A stretch of DNA of 64,000 nucleotides, taken from contig NZ_JAAXYH010000014.1 of assembly GCF_012911865.1 (NCBI RefSeq), positions 37,597-101,596 on the forward strand, given 5' to 3'. Origin of the DNA: Shewanella salipaludis. GTDB lineage: Bacteria; Pseudomonadota; Gammaproteobacteria; Enterobacterales; Shewanellaceae. Shown here one piece after another: positions 37,078 to 46,157 of this stretch. Positions within the stretch are counted from its first letter, which is position 1. The number at the start of each line of letters is the position of its first letter. A program made the position numbers and the translations under genes. A model generated the notes under the pieces. That model did not search any database, was not told the origin of the DNA, and was given only the letters and a program-made list of their open reading frames with translations.

Positions 37078-37106
37078 AAAAAAAGCCGGTGATGAAGGCC
37101 GGCTTT
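37078..37106 (-). terminator. Minus-strand terminator for the CCGGCGG protein
   Basis: AAAGCCGG (37082-37089) pairs with CCGGCTTT (37099-37106). Read on the minus strand, the stem is followed by seven T (37084-37078). It lies 32 bp after the small gene. Confidence 0.82.
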
Positions 37107-37137
37107 GGTGCAGTGGTGTATAACAAACAGCTTGAAC

Positions 37138-37236
37138 TTACTCTTCTTCGTTTGGATTTTGGGTTTGCACCTCCTCTTCCTGGGTTTCATTCTTGGGTTC
37201 GTGGGCTTGGCCACCACATCCGCCGCAACAACTCAT
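37138..37236 (-). CDS. 32-residue CCGSCS-like small protein
   Basis: The frame begins MSCCGGCGGQAHEPKNE and ends in an acidic Glu/Gln/Asn tail, 32 residues with stop at 37138. AAGGAG sits 6 nt before the ATG. It has its own terminator and an FNR-type promoter, so it is very likely expressed. The Cys-Cys-Gly-Gly-Cys-Gly-Gly head resembles the CCGSCS-motif small proteins of Shewanella and Vibrio, of unknown role; metal (copper or iron) binding is a natural guess given the copper genes beside it. Confidence 0.8.
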   Translation of the reverse strand: MSCCGGCGGQAHEPKNETQEEEVQTQNPNEEE

Positions 37237-37270
37237 ATTATGCTCCTTCGCATCTCGGGTGAGTGGCAAC

Positions 37271-37312
37271 AGAATACTTGATTGAATTACTCGGTTATTT
37301 GATCTCGATCAG
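37271..37312 (-). promoter_or_regulatory. Class II FNR/EtrA-type promoter of the small protein
   Basis: TTGAT-CTCG-ATCAG (37299-37312) is an FNR-type dyad with one mismatch. On the minus strand a TATTCT -10 (37276-37271) is centred 32 bp away, exactly the class II spacing (-41.5 site). The predicted start near 37264 leaves a 27-nt leader with AAGGAG. This suggests expression without oxygen. Confidence 0.65.
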
Positions 37313-37413
37313 ATTTGGCGACATCTCCATGAGATGGCACCCAAAGCCGCTCTGTCATTATCACTGTCACTGGCCTGGCAGAGCGGCGGCCTGGGCTCGC
37401 GCCTGAGTCGGGC

Positions 37414-39405
37414 CTAGAACTCGTAAGTCAGCTTGGCCCAGGCATTGCGGCCCGGCTCATTGACCTGGAACATGGGTTCACTGCCGGGTAAATCGTTACC
37501 GCTGGCGGCCTTGCTTATGTGTTCGGCATAGGTGATATCGAACAGATTCTCTACGCCCAGAGTGAGACGCAGTTGCTCCTTATATGTCCAGGAGGCGTTG
37601 ATGGCAAGGGTACCGAAACCGCTGGAAGGGGCCAGATCCTGGCCGGCTATGTTGCCCTGGCCCAGGCCTATCTTGTCCTGCGCCGCGACCAGGCGCCACA
37701 GGATCCCCGCCGACCAGGCTTGGTGCGCATAATTGAGCGATAACTTGGACTCGAGCGGCGCGATTTGGCCAAGGTCGAGATGGTCGCTGTCATTTTTTCC
37801 GCGGGTATAGCTCAGGGTGACCTGGGCCGACCAGCTGTCATCCAAGTCATAATCTATGCTGGCTTCACCGCCGTAGAGACTGGCATCTATGTTGCGCGCC
37901 ACCGTGCTTGGACCCCTGGCATCGATCAGAATATAGTCGTTGATCCGACCATAGAATAGCGAGGTGGAAATCTCCACGCCATGGCTGTAGATCCAGCCGA
38001 TATCCGCCTGGTTGGTTGCTTCCGGGGCAAGGTTGAAGGCCTTCTGGCCTGGGCTTGTGTCGCTGGCCTTCATGATTTCCCAATAGTCTGCGATGCGTTC
38101 CGCATGACCCATGCCGGCATAGTATTGGCTGCTGCCATCCCGATATTCATAGCGCATGAAGCCACTGAAGAGCTCATCCCTGCGGGTGCCTGTTTGCGCC
38201 ACCGACAACTCGGTATCCCAGTTATCATAGCGCAGGCCGGCGTAGAGCTTGCTGTAGTCCAGATGATAGACAGACTCGACGAACAGCCCCCAGTTGCGAT
38301 AGCGCATGTCTTCCATGAAAGCCTTGTGCAACAAGTCATCCAGCCCCTTATCCTTGGTCTGGTTGATGAAGCGTCCCTCGTGCTGGCTGCGCATCAGATC
38401 CACCCCCAGGCTGAGATCCCAGTTGGCCCCTGGGGTTAGCTCCAGCCAGAGGTGACCGCCGCTGGTGCTGCGGCGCACGTCGGCGCCGGCGTTGACGCCG
38501 CGATCGAACTGATCCATCAGATGATCATTGTCATTGCTGTAGGCCTGCAATTCTATTTTGCTCAGCCAGTCCAATTCGAACTCATGCTGGAGCAGCAGAC
38601 TATAGCTGTCGCTGTCTATCCGGCGGGCCTTATTCAGGCGATCGGCATACTCGGCTTCCCCCCTGGATTGACCCACGGCCAGTTCCACCACTGTGTTCTC
38701 CGAAGGGGTCCAGCCCAAGGCGAAGTTGGTGTTGTCGCGATCGTAACTGGACTGCACTTGGTTGTCATTGCCGTCCCGGTAGTGATCGCTGCTGGAGCCA
38801 TTCATGTCGAAGTCGAGATAATAGTCGGCGTTGCCTGCGACCACCTCTATTATGCTGTCTCTCCTGTCGAAACTCCCGGCCGTGACACTGGCGCGGCCCA
38901 TGAGGCCGGCTTCGCTGAAACGATGGCGATCTTTTTCGAACAGCACGGTCCCCGCCGATCCCACGGGGCCATACTTCACGGTTTGCGGCCCCTTGATGAC
39001 GGTTATTGCATCATAGGACTCGGGATAGATGTAGTTGGTCGGCGGGTCCATGCGTCCACCACAGGCACCGTAGAGCTGCTGGCCATCATCGACTATCGCC
39101 AGCCGTGACCCGCCCTGACCCCGAAACGTGGGGTCACCACCCATGCCGCCCTTACGGGTCACGCTGAAACCTGGAATTGTCTTCAGAAAACCGGAGCCTT
39201 CGAAGGCGGGCAGGGGCAATCTGGGTTTCTTGGGATCGCTGACCACATTCACAGGTTCACGCATCACATCGCCCGTGACCACCAGATACTCGTTGCACTT
39301 TTCATTGTCACTGCAATTGAGTTGCGCCTGGGCGAATCCCGCCGGGTGTATGGCCAGGGCCAGGGCGCCAACCAACAGTTTCAATTTAAATGTCTTAGCT
39401 TGCAT
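37414..39405 (-). CDS. TonB-dependent copper receptor (NosA/OprC type)
   Basis: A 663-residue outer-membrane receptor: signal peptide MQAKTFKLKLLVGALALAI, then plug with LNCSDNEKC and the family-typical DGQQLYGACGGRMDPPTNY and VIKGPQTVKYGP, and a barrel ending in TYEF. OprC/NosA proteins take up copper, in denitrifiers for nitrous oxide or nitrite reductases. GAGGTGAT precedes the chosen start; an in-frame ATG at 39456 has none. It is divergent from the NirK operon, consistent with copper supply. Confidence 0.9.
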   Translation of the reverse strand: MQAKTFKLKLLVGALALAIHPAGFAQAQLNCSDNEKCNEYLVVTGDVMREPVNVVSDPKKPRLPLPAFEGSGFLKTIPGFSVTRKGGMGGDPTFRGQGGSRLAIVDDGQQLYGACGGRMDPPTNYIYPESYDAITVIKGPQTVKYGPVGSAGTVLFEKDRHRFSEAGLMGRASVTAGSFDRRDSIIEVVAGNADYYLDFDMNGSSSDHYRDGNDNQVQSSYDRDNTNFALGWTPSENTVVELAVGQSRGEAEYADRLNKARRIDSDSYSLLLQHEFELDWLSKIELQAYSNDNDHLMDQFDRGVNAGADVRRSTSGGHLWLELTPGANWDLSLGVDLMRSQHEGRFINQTKDKGLDDLLHKAFMEDMRYRNWGLFVESVYHLDYSKLYAGLRYDNWDTELSVAQTGTRRDELFSGFMRYEYRDGSSQYYAGMGHAERIADYWEIMKASDTSPGQKAFNLAPEATNQADIGWIYSHGVEISTSLFYGRINDYILIDARGPSTVARNIDASLYGGEASIDYDLDDSWSAQVTLSYTRGKNDSDHLDLGQIAPLESKLSLNYAHQAWSAGILWRLVAAQDKIGLGQGNIAGQDLAPSSGFGTLAINASWTYKEQLRLTLGVENLFDITYAEHISKAASGNDLPGSEPMFQVNEPGRNAWAKLTYEF

Positions 39406-39491
39406 GAGATCACCTCTTAATTTGCTTACAGCCTTATTTTGGAGGCGATTCTTCACTTATGGCCCGAGTATTCAATGGGTTTATTCCGCTT

Positions 39492-39508
39492 TGCGACATT
39501 GTGTCGCA
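39492..39508. promoter_or_regulatory. 17-bp palindrome between copper receptor and nirK
   Basis: TGCGACA-TTG-TGTCGCA is a perfect 7-3-7 dyad, 87 bp before the receptor start codon. It fits a dimeric repressor or activator. It does not match FNR (TTGAT) or CRP, and I cannot name the regulator. Confidence 0.5.
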
Positions 39509-39927
39509 CCCCAGGTAAGTTGCTGTAATTCAATGGCTAAAACTTTGATCTGGGTCGTGACTCTCGGGCTGCTATCCGGGGTAATATCGGCGAGCCTGTC
39601 ACTTGTTCCCTGGTGGCCCCCTGTCTCTTTGGCCCCTCAAGCCCGCCCGGGTCAGACTCTGCTCAAACCCCGCGCCTTAGGCTTTCTCCGGCGTTTATGC
39701 GCGCCGATCGCTGCCATGGCATTTCCTCCCAGGTTCATTTATCGCGAGTCGTTATGACGCGCAGGGGTCTTTTTGTGCGGCGTCATATGGACGCATGTCG
39801 GCGCTGTTGTCCGGCCAGTGACAGGCGGCAGGGCGCATTCCTGCTGGTTTTTTGCGGACGCAGCACGCCTGGCATGACTCTTGTTATAGCGGGGGTGAAC
39901 CGAAAAAAAACGATACGGGAGATGTAC

Positions 39928-40869
39928 ATGAAATTAGCAAAACTAACCACAGGCATTCTGGCGTCTCTGGCACTGCTCGGCAGCCAAACGGCGGCCGCCA
40001 AGGTGGTCAGAGTCGAGATGTCGGTCGTCGAGAAGCAGGTGGTCGTGGATAACGCCGGCACCAAGAATAAGATGTGGACCTACGGCGGGACCATTCCCGG
40101 CCCCGTGGTGCGTGTCACCCAGGGGGATACAGTGGATTTCTCCTTGCTGAACGAGAAAGGCAATAAACAGTCCCACTCCATGGATTTCCATGCCGCGATA
40201 GTCGATGTGCTGGATGAATTTCAAGGCGTGCGTCCCGGCAGGAAAAAAGACTTCAAGTTTGAGGCCAAATACCCTGGGGTATTCATCTATCACTGTGGCG
40301 CCGATGCCATGTCGGAACACATCTCCCGTGGTATGTATGGCGTCATCATAGTCGACCCCAAAGAAGGCTACAGCGACGCATTTCCCAAGCCGGATCGGGA
40401 ATACGTGATAGTCGAAGGGGATCTGTTTGAAGACGACGCGACGCCCAGCGAGAGAACCAATAACGACAAATGGAAAGGGGCGCTAATCAACGGCAAGCAA
40501 TTCCATTATGATCCTGTGCACGACCAGAATGCCTCCATGGTATTGGAATCCAAGCCGGGTGAGCGGGTGCGGATCTTCTTCGTCAATGCCAAAATCAACG
40601 AAAGCTCCGCCTTCCACCCCATTGCCGGGATCTGGGACAAGGTTTGGGACAATGGCAACCCCAAGAATGTCAGATACGGCATGCAAACCATCAATGTTGC
40701 CCCGGCTCACGGTGTCATAGCCGATCTGATAAGCCCGGAAGGCCGCTCCTCGAACAATGCCTTGGTCGACCATCAGATGAAGTCTGCACTCAATGGCGCC
40801 ATCACTGTACTGATGAATAAACCCGATGCCGATCCCAAGAAAGGGAGAAACGGCAATCTGGTGCTGTAG
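39928..40869 (+). CDS. nirK: Copper nitrite reductase, NirK/AniA-like
   Basis: A two-cupredoxin-domain periplasmic enzyme with signal peptide (ends AAA before KVVRVEM). Type 1 and type 2 copper ligands are all visible: HSMDFHAA (His, catalytic Asp, His), YHCGADAMSEHISRGM (His, Cys, His, Met), and in domain 2 SSAFHPIAGIWDKVW (catalytic His) and ALVDHQM (third type 2 His). SRGMYGVIIVDPKEG matches the AniA branch. It would reduce nitrite to NO with electrons from the cytochromes encoded next. The ATG at 39928 follows GGGAG; the track's upstream start is unlikely. 313 residues. Confidence 0.82.
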   Translation: MKLAKLTTGILASLALLGSQTAAAKVVRVEMSVVEKQVVVDNAGTKNKMWTYGGTIPGPVVRVTQGDTVDFSLLNEKGNKQSHSMDFHAAIVDVLDEFQGVRPGRKKDFKFEAKYPGVFIYHCGADAMSEHISRGMYGVIIVDPKEGYSDAFPKPDREYVIVEGDLFEDDATPSERTNNDKWKGALINGKQFHYDPVHDQNASMVLESKPGERVRIFFVNAKINESSAFHPIAGIWDKVWDNGNPKNVRYGMQTINVAPAHGVIADLISPEGRSSNNALVDHQMKSALNGAITVLMNKPDADPKKGRNGNLVL

Positions 40870-40927
40870 ATCGGCTGAGCACAGGCCGGATAGCTGCCGC
40901 GACGGGCAGGGTATCGGCATGTTGATA

Positions 40928-40955
40928 TTTTCATAAGCAGGGACGCTTATCAAAA
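40928..40955 (+). promoter_or_regulatory. Intercistronic hairpin between nirK and the cytochrome genes
   Basis: TTTT-C-ATAAGC pairs with GCTTAT-C-AAAA across AGGGAC, with one C-C mismatch. It sits in the 98-bp gap and could set the relative level of nirK versus the downstream genes by partial termination or 3'-end protection. Confidence 0.5.
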
Positions 40956-40967
40956 TGGAGTAAATCT

Positions 40968-41666
40968 ATGAAAGAGCCAAGCTTCACACTGAAGTTGCTC
41001 ACCTTGGCGCTGCTGCCGTTTAACTTCGCCAGCCATGCCTCAGATGCGGGCCGGGACCTGTTCAACCAAAGTTGTGTTGCCTGCCATTCGGTGCAGGACA
41101 ACAGCAACATCAGCTTGAGTCAACGCCTGGAAGAGAAGGCGCCGACCCTTTTCTATGCGGGTAACAAATTCAATGCGCAGTGGCTGCAGAAGTGGTTGGT
41201 TGCGCCCAGCAACATCAGATCAGGTGGCCATTTCTTCCTGAATCGGGTCAAGGTTACCGATGATGGCGATGTGATAGATGAGAGTGCGGTGCCGCAACAC
41301 CCGGCCGTGAATGCCGAACAGGCGAAACTGCTGACCTCATACCTGATGCAGCAAAGACCCAAGTCTGAGTTGCTCGCCAGGGAGCATATGACCCCGGGGA
41401 AAATCAGCAAGACCTTGGGTGACAATGATTTTCACAAGTTCAAGGGCTGTGGCGCCTGTCACCAGGGCGGCGATGCTTACGGCGGCGTGTCGGGACCCGA
41501 ATTGTACACTGCGATAGACAGATTGCAGCCAGAGTACATTTCCTCGTACATACGTTCGCCCGAGCTGTGGGATCCCAAGACCCTGATGCCCAATCGGCAT
41601 TTGAATGACAGTTCAATCAAGAAGTTGCTGGACTATCTCAATACCATATCGCTCAACACCCAATAG
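40968..41666 (+). CDS. Periplasmic diheme cytochrome c
   Basis: Signal peptide to about residue 24 (NFASHAS). Two CxxCH haem sites: SCVACHS near residue 36 and GCGACHQ near residue 164. A probable Met ligand lies in TLMPNRHLND near the end. It is 232 residues. In this operon it is a plausible electron donor to NirK and the multicopper oxidase. Confidence 0.88.
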   Translation: MKEPSFTLKLLTLALLPFNFASHASDAGRDLFNQSCVACHSVQDNSNISLSQRLEEKAPTLFYAGNKFNAQWLQKWLVAPSNIRSGGHFFLNRVKVTDDGDVIDESAVPQHPAVNAEQAKLLTSYLMQQRPKSELLAREHMTPGKISKTLGDNDFHKFKGCGACHQGGDAYGGVSGPELYTAIDRLQPEYISSYIRSPELWDPKTLMPNRHLNDSSIKKLLDYLNTISLNTQ

Positions 41667-41677
41667 GAGTGAAGAAG

Positions 41678-42040
41678 ATGAAATTACTCAGTTTTACTGC
41701 GTTGTTCCTGGCCCTGTTCGGTGCGGTAAACACCCATGCCGCAGACGTCGGCAACGGCGAATTGTTGTACCGGGCCTATTGTACCCAATGCCATGGCAAG
41801 AATGGCGATGGCTGGGGGGTTAATGCCGCCACCATGGACGTATTGCCTAAAGATCACACAGACACCCAGGAAATGATCACCCGCACGGATGCGGATATTT
41901 TTAAGGCCATCAAGGAAGGCGGTAAGGCAGTCAGCAAGTCCAACCTAATGCCGAACTGGGATGCCAACATGACGGACGAGGAAATTAAAGATCTCGTCGC
42001 CTATGTCAGAAGCGTTTGTTGCGCTAAGGAGAGCTCTTGA
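41678..42040 (+). CDS. Periplasmic monoheme cytochrome c
   Basis: A 120-residue class I cytochrome c: signal peptide ending THA, haem site YCTQCHG, Met ligand in NLMPNWDANMTDEEI. AGGAGT lies 7 nt before the ATG at 41678 (an upstream GTG is in frame but poorly placed). The stop TGA overlaps the next gene's ATG (TGATG at 42038-42042), indicating translational coupling. Confidence 0.9.
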   Translation: MKLLSFTALFLALFGAVNTHAADVGNGELLYRAYCTQCHGKNGDGWGVNAATMDVLPKDHTDTQEMITRTDADIFKAIKEGGKAVSKSNLMPNWDANMTDEEIKDLVAYVRSVCCAKESS

Positions 42041-43101
42041 TGAATAAAACACTGAAGATCTTTGGGCTGGTATTGGTCATGCTGGCGAGCCATTCACTGA
42101 AGGCGGAAACCCTGAGCTTCCAGATGACCATAGATGAGATGGAAGTGGAGGTGGCACCCGGCTTCAAGAATAAGGTCTGGGCCTTCAATGGCCAGGTGCC
42201 GGGGCCACTGATCCACGCCAGGCAAGGTGATCGCCTGTTGGTGACGGTGCAAAACAACACCACCCTGGCGCACACTGTGCATTGGCATGGCACCCATCAG
42301 ATGAATAGCTGGAAGATGGATGGGGTGCCCAACGTCACCCAATTGGCCATCCAGCCCGGCGAGTCCTTCGTATATGACTTCATCGCAGGTAGGCCGGGCA
42401 GCCTATGGTATCACTGTCATGTCAATGTGCCCGAGCATGTGGGCCTGCGCGGCATGTGGGGGCCCATGGTGGTCGATCCCAAGGAACCGACGGAGATAGA
42501 GAAAGAAGTCACCAAGGAAGCCTTGTTGATGTTCTCCGGCTGGGACTCCAAGGTGGCGATGGAGTATGGCAAGGGCGGACATCCGACCGACAAGAATGAC
42601 TACTATTCCATCAATGGCAAGTCGTTCCCCATCACCCAGCCATTGAGGGTGAAGGAAGGGGATGTGGTGCGGTTGCGCCTGTATGCGGTCAGTTCGGATG
42701 TCTCCTATCACATGCATGGTCACGATGTGCTGGTCACCCATAAGGATGGCTTGCCGTTGGACAGCCCCTATCTGGCCGATGTCGTGTATGTGCCTCAGGG
42801 GGGACGCATGGACGTCATCGCCCGCATGGACAACCCGGGGATCTGGATTAACCATGATCATATCGAGAGTCACACCTCCAATGCCGGCAAGATGCCGGGC
42901 GGTGCCGTGACCATCATCGAATATGAAGGGGTAAAACCCGAACCTTGGTATGCGTGGAAAGACAAGGAATACCAGCCGGACTTCTATATGAGCGAGAGCA
43001 TGAAGCAGGACTATGGGCTGCATAATGTCGATGCGTTCAAGGCCCAGGCCCAGGTAGTCGAGCGCACCAAAAAGAGAAAGAAAAAAACCACAGCCGAATG
43101 A
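42040..43101 (+). CDS. Two-domain (type C) multicopper oxidase
   Basis: A 353-residue two-cupredoxin protein with signal peptide. Domain 1 has HWHGTH and the full type 1/type 3 motif WYHCHVNVPEHVGLRGMW. Domain 2 has SYHMHGHD and INHDHIESHTSNAGKM, where HCH has become HDH, so the type 1 copper is only in domain 1. That is the type C pattern of two-domain laccases, which work as trimers. Substrate unknown; Cu(I), phenols or a cytochrome are possible. The Lys-rich C-terminal tail (KKRKKK) is unusual. The start overlaps the cytochrome stop. Confidence 0.85.
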   Translation: MNKTLKIFGLVLVMLASHSLKAETLSFQMTIDEMEVEVAPGFKNKVWAFNGQVPGPLIHARQGDRLLVTVQNNTTLAHTVHWHGTHQMNSWKMDGVPNVTQLAIQPGESFVYDFIAGRPGSLWYHCHVNVPEHVGLRGMWGPMVVDPKEPTEIEKEVTKEALLMFSGWDSKVAMEYGKGGHPTDKNDYYSINGKSFPITQPLRVKEGDVVRLRLYAVSSDVSYHMHGHDVLVTHKDGLPLDSPYLADVVYVPQGGRMDVIARMDNPGIWINHDHIESHTSNAGKMPGGAVTIIEYEGVKPEPWYAWKDKEYQPDFYMSESMKQDYGLHNVDAFKAQAQVVERTKKRKKKTTAE

Positions 43102-43132
43102 GGCTGCTGACAAGGATGTCGGCCGGGCAGGG

Positions 43133-44176
43133 TTAAGCGCCGGTCTCAAGGGGATAGCCACTCGCTTGCCAGCTGCGGATGCCGGAATCGAGTGCTATGG
43201 CGTGATTGAAGCCCATGTCCTTGAGTGTCGCCGCCGCCAGGGTGGATATCTTGCCGAACTCGCAATAGAGCAGGACGCGTTTGGTGGGATCCGGCAGCAG
43301 CTCGTTGACCCGCAATTCCAGCTGCCCCCTGGGAATGTTAATGGCACCGGGAATATGGCCTGCATCGAAGGCCGTCCGCTCACGCACATCCAGCAGCAGC
43401 AGATCCGCCGTCGCCGACTGGATACGCTGAAACACCTCGGCCTGGGACATGAAGGAAATTTTCTGGGCCGCCTCGTTGATGAGTTGGTTGACCGTCTTGC
43501 CACCGCTGAGGTTGGTGCGCAGGGCTTCGGTGAGGTGAGTCGGCATCTTGAGATCCAGCGCCCGCATCTGGGAGACAAACTCATCGCGCTGTTTTTTCTG
43601 CAATCTGGGATTGGTGGCGATTTCCTCGCCCAGGGTCGAGTGGGTCCGCTCCGAGTAGATATGGGCCGGGTAGACCAGGAGCGCCGGATCCAGTTTGAGC
43701 AGGGCGTTGAACAGGCTGTCGTAGAGTTGCTCAGGGTCGCCGGTCGGCAGATCCGTCCTGCCTGTGCCGCCTATGAGCAAGGTGTCGCCGGTAAAGACCC
43801 TGTCTTCCATGATGACGCAGATGGAGTCCGCAGTATGGCCCGGGGTGTGCATTATCCTCAGCCTGAGATCCCCCACCAGGAGCATTTCTCCGTCGTCGAC
43901 GCGAATGTCGACGAAGGGGGCCGGGCTGAGGTCATGCATGACCAACGGCACCCCCAGCTTGGCCGCCATGCGCTTGCCGGCGGAGAAATGATCCGCATGG
44001 GTATGGGTATCGAGCAGGTACTTGAGTGTCAGCCCATCCTGGGACGCCAGCCCCTGGTAGTGCGCCAGCTGGCTGATCTCAGGATCTATTATGATGGCCG
44101 CACACTGCCGCCGACAGCCCAGCATATAAGACTGGCAGCCTTGCTCGGTTCTTATTTGATGAAAAATCATCTCCAT
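43133..44176 (-). CDS. Metallo-beta-lactamase / rhodanese fusion
   Basis: An N-terminal MBL fold with LLDTHTHADHFSAG, HTPGHTADS and VYPAH (ETHE1-like persulphide dioxygenase type), and a C-terminal rhodanese domain with LLLDVRERTAFDAGHI and the active cysteine in LLYCEFGKIS. Such fusions oxidise or transfer glutathione persulphide sulphur. It is convergent with the multicopper oxidase (31-bp gap). Confidence 0.9.
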   Translation of the reverse strand: MEMIFHQIRTEQGCQSYMLGCRRQCAAIIIDPEISQLAHYQGLASQDGLTLKYLLDTHTHADHFSAGKRMAAKLGVPLVMHDLSPAPFVDIRVDDGEMLLVGDLRLRIMHTPGHTADSICVIMEDRVFTGDTLLIGGTGRTDLPTGDPEQLYDSLFNALLKLDPALLVYPAHIYSERTHSTLGEEIATNPRLQKKQRDEFVSQMRALDLKMPTHLTEALRTNLSGGKTVNQLINEAAQKISFMSQAEVFQRIQSATADLLLLDVRERTAFDAGHIPGAINIPRGQLELRVNELLPDPTKRVLLYCEFGKISTLAAATLKDMGFNHAIALDSGIRSWQASGYPLETGA

Positions 44177-44363
44177 CTTTCGGCCTCTCTCTCGTTGCGG
44201 ACGACTTTATTCACTATAGCAACAGAAACGCCGAAGGATGCCGCCAGGCGGCTCATGGCATCAGGCGCCGTGATGTAGGTTGCATGTGGGCCGCATCCCC
44301 ATATCGGGCGCACTGCAATTATTTACTATTCCGCCATTCGTCTTGGGCGTTAGAATGGGATAA

Positions 44364-45206
44364 ATGTCGTTATTTCATACTGCCATGCACACAGAACACA
44401 TAGATTATTGGCACCACCCTGGGCTCGCAGGCATAGCGCTGAGCCAGGCAGATCTGCGGCAGTTCAGTTTCGATAAGCATGTGCATCTGGATTACCACCT
44501 TGGGGTGGTGACCCGCGGCGGCCAGCGCTTCATCCACAGAGGCAGCAGTTACCGGCTGGGGCAACAGGGGATATCGACCCTGAATCCGGATGAAACCCAT
44601 GACGGTCAGAGCCTCGGGGAAGAGGGCTATCATGTCAAGGTGATGTCGCTCCCATACAGCATGATGCAGGCGCTGAGCGGGGAGCTGGGCCTGGGCCTGG
44701 TCCATTTCCAGGCGCCCATGGTCGAAGACCCACAGCTGTATCAATATTTCATTCGTTTGCATTGGCTCCTGACCCAGGGGCACTGCTCCAATCTGGCGGC
44801 GCAAACCCATCTGCTCAACTTCGTGCAGCTGACATTGCAGCGCCACCTGGGCGGGCCACTGCGGCAGGCATCCAGAGCATCGGGTTTATCCGAGTCGCAG
44901 CTCGCCCTGTGCAAACAGCAGTTCCATGATGAACCCTGGCAAAATTACCAGCTGGAGACGCTGGCCGCCGAGGTGGGTTTGAGTAAGTTCCAGTTTTTGC
45001 GCCAGTTCAAACACAGCACAGGGATCACGCCTCACGCCTACCTCAAACGGCTGCGGTTGGAATACGCCAAGAAGTCCCTGATGCGAGGGGACAGGGTGGG
45101 CCAGGTGGCCCAGCAGGTGGGGTTCTTCGATCAGAGTCACTTCAACAAGGCGTTCAAGCAGGCCTTTCTGGTCTCGCCCAGGCAGTTTCAGCAACGCATG
45201 CTGTGA
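44364..45206 (+). CDS. AraC-family transcriptional regulator
   Basis: A cupin-like ligand domain (residues ~20-160; FSFDKHVHLDYHLGVVTRGG, TLNPDETHDG) and a C-terminal AraC double helix-turn-helix (LETLAAEVGLSKFQFLRQFK; VAQQVGFFDQSHFNKAFK). This domain order is typical of AraC proteins that control the adjacent LysE-type exporter, 178 bp downstream on the same strand. Confidence 0.92.
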   Translation: MSLFHTAMHTEHIDYWHHPGLAGIALSQADLRQFSFDKHVHLDYHLGVVTRGGQRFIHRGSSYRLGQQGISTLNPDETHDGQSLGEEGYHVKVMSLPYSMMQALSGELGLGLVHFQAPMVEDPQLYQYFIRLHWLLTQGHCSNLAAQTHLLNFVQLTLQRHLGGPLRQASRASGLSESQLALCKQQFHDEPWQNYQLETLAAEVGLSKFQFLRQFKHSTGITPHAYLKRLRLEYAKKSLMRGDRVGQVAQQVGFFDQSHFNKAFKQAFLVSPRQFQQRML

Positions 45207-45384
45207 TTATGCCGCGCTGGCAGATGCGGGACATGGCTGCAATTTAATACAAGCCCGGGCGGCGCGTCTCTGGGATACTCTGTCTCATCTTGGATGCTGC
45301 ACATGCACATGCTCGTGCTGATACAGCTGCAATATTGCCCCGCCGGCTATCCCGGGTCGGGATAACCAGTTAACCGGAGTCGTT

Positions 45385-46056
45385 ATGGATTTGTCGTTAT
45401 TGCTTACCCTGGGGGTGATCCACAGCCTCGCCCTGATAAGCCCAGGGCCGGACTTTGCCATCATGGTCAAAATCGCCACCCAGCAACTCAGGAGCACGGC
45501 GCTCGCGACCGCGGTCGGCATTTCCCTGGCTATCCTGGTGCATACTATCCTCAGCCTGACCGGGGTCAGCCTGCTGATCAAGAGCTCGCACTTCTTGTAT
45601 CTGGCGGTGCAGCTTGGGGGGGCATCTTATCTCGCCTGGATGGGCTTTGGCGCCCTGAACTCTGTGGTGCGCCGGGTCTCATCTGCCGAGGTTAAGACCC
45701 CCGCCGCGGCTGAGCATGCCGGGCAGCCTGCGCCTCACGCCCATGTTCGGCCCATGAGCCGCCGCCAGGGCTTCTTCGCCGGCCTCTATACCAACTTGCT
45801 CAATCCCAAGGCGATGGTCTTCTTTTTAACCCTGTTTTCGGCCTTGATCACCCCAGAGGTCAAGGCCGATACCAAGATGGCGGCGGCGCTCCTGTTGCTG
45901 CTGTTGTCGCTGGCTTGGTTCGGTTTCCTGGCCCTGGTCTTGTCCAAGCCCAGGGTGCAGCTGGGCCTGGAGAGGTTCATGCCTGCCATAGACGGCATCA
46001 TAGGGGTCATCTTCATCACAGTCGCGGCGGCGATCATCTATGGCTTGCTGGGCTAA
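45385..46056 (+). CDS. LysE/RhtB-family exporter
   Basis: A 223-residue inner-membrane amino-acid exporter: the start SLLLTLGVIHSLALISPGPDFAIMV carries the RhtB signature, followed by the FYTNLLNPKAMVFFLTLFSAL-type loop (residues ~130-160) and six predicted helices. An extra His/Ala/Pro linker (about residues 108-125) interrupts the central loop. Control by the preceding AraC gene is likely. Confidence 0.9.
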   Translation: MDLSLLLTLGVIHSLALISPGPDFAIMVKIATQQLRSTALATAVGISLAILVHTILSLTGVSLLIKSSHFLYLAVQLGGASYLAWMGFGALNSVVRRVSSAEVKTPAAAEHAGQPAPHAHVRPMSRRQGFFAGLYTNLLNPKAMVFFLTLFSALITPEVKADTKMAAALLLLLLSLAWFGFLALVLSKPRVQLGLERFMPAIDGIIGVIFITVAAAIIYGLLG

Positions 46057-46157
46057 GGTTTACGGCGAGAGGGTTTACAGCGAAAGGAGTTGCGGCGAGA
46101 GGCTTTAGCTAAGCGTACGCCTTGGCCGCGCTCTGCCGCATCTGAAGCCGCCCGGGA

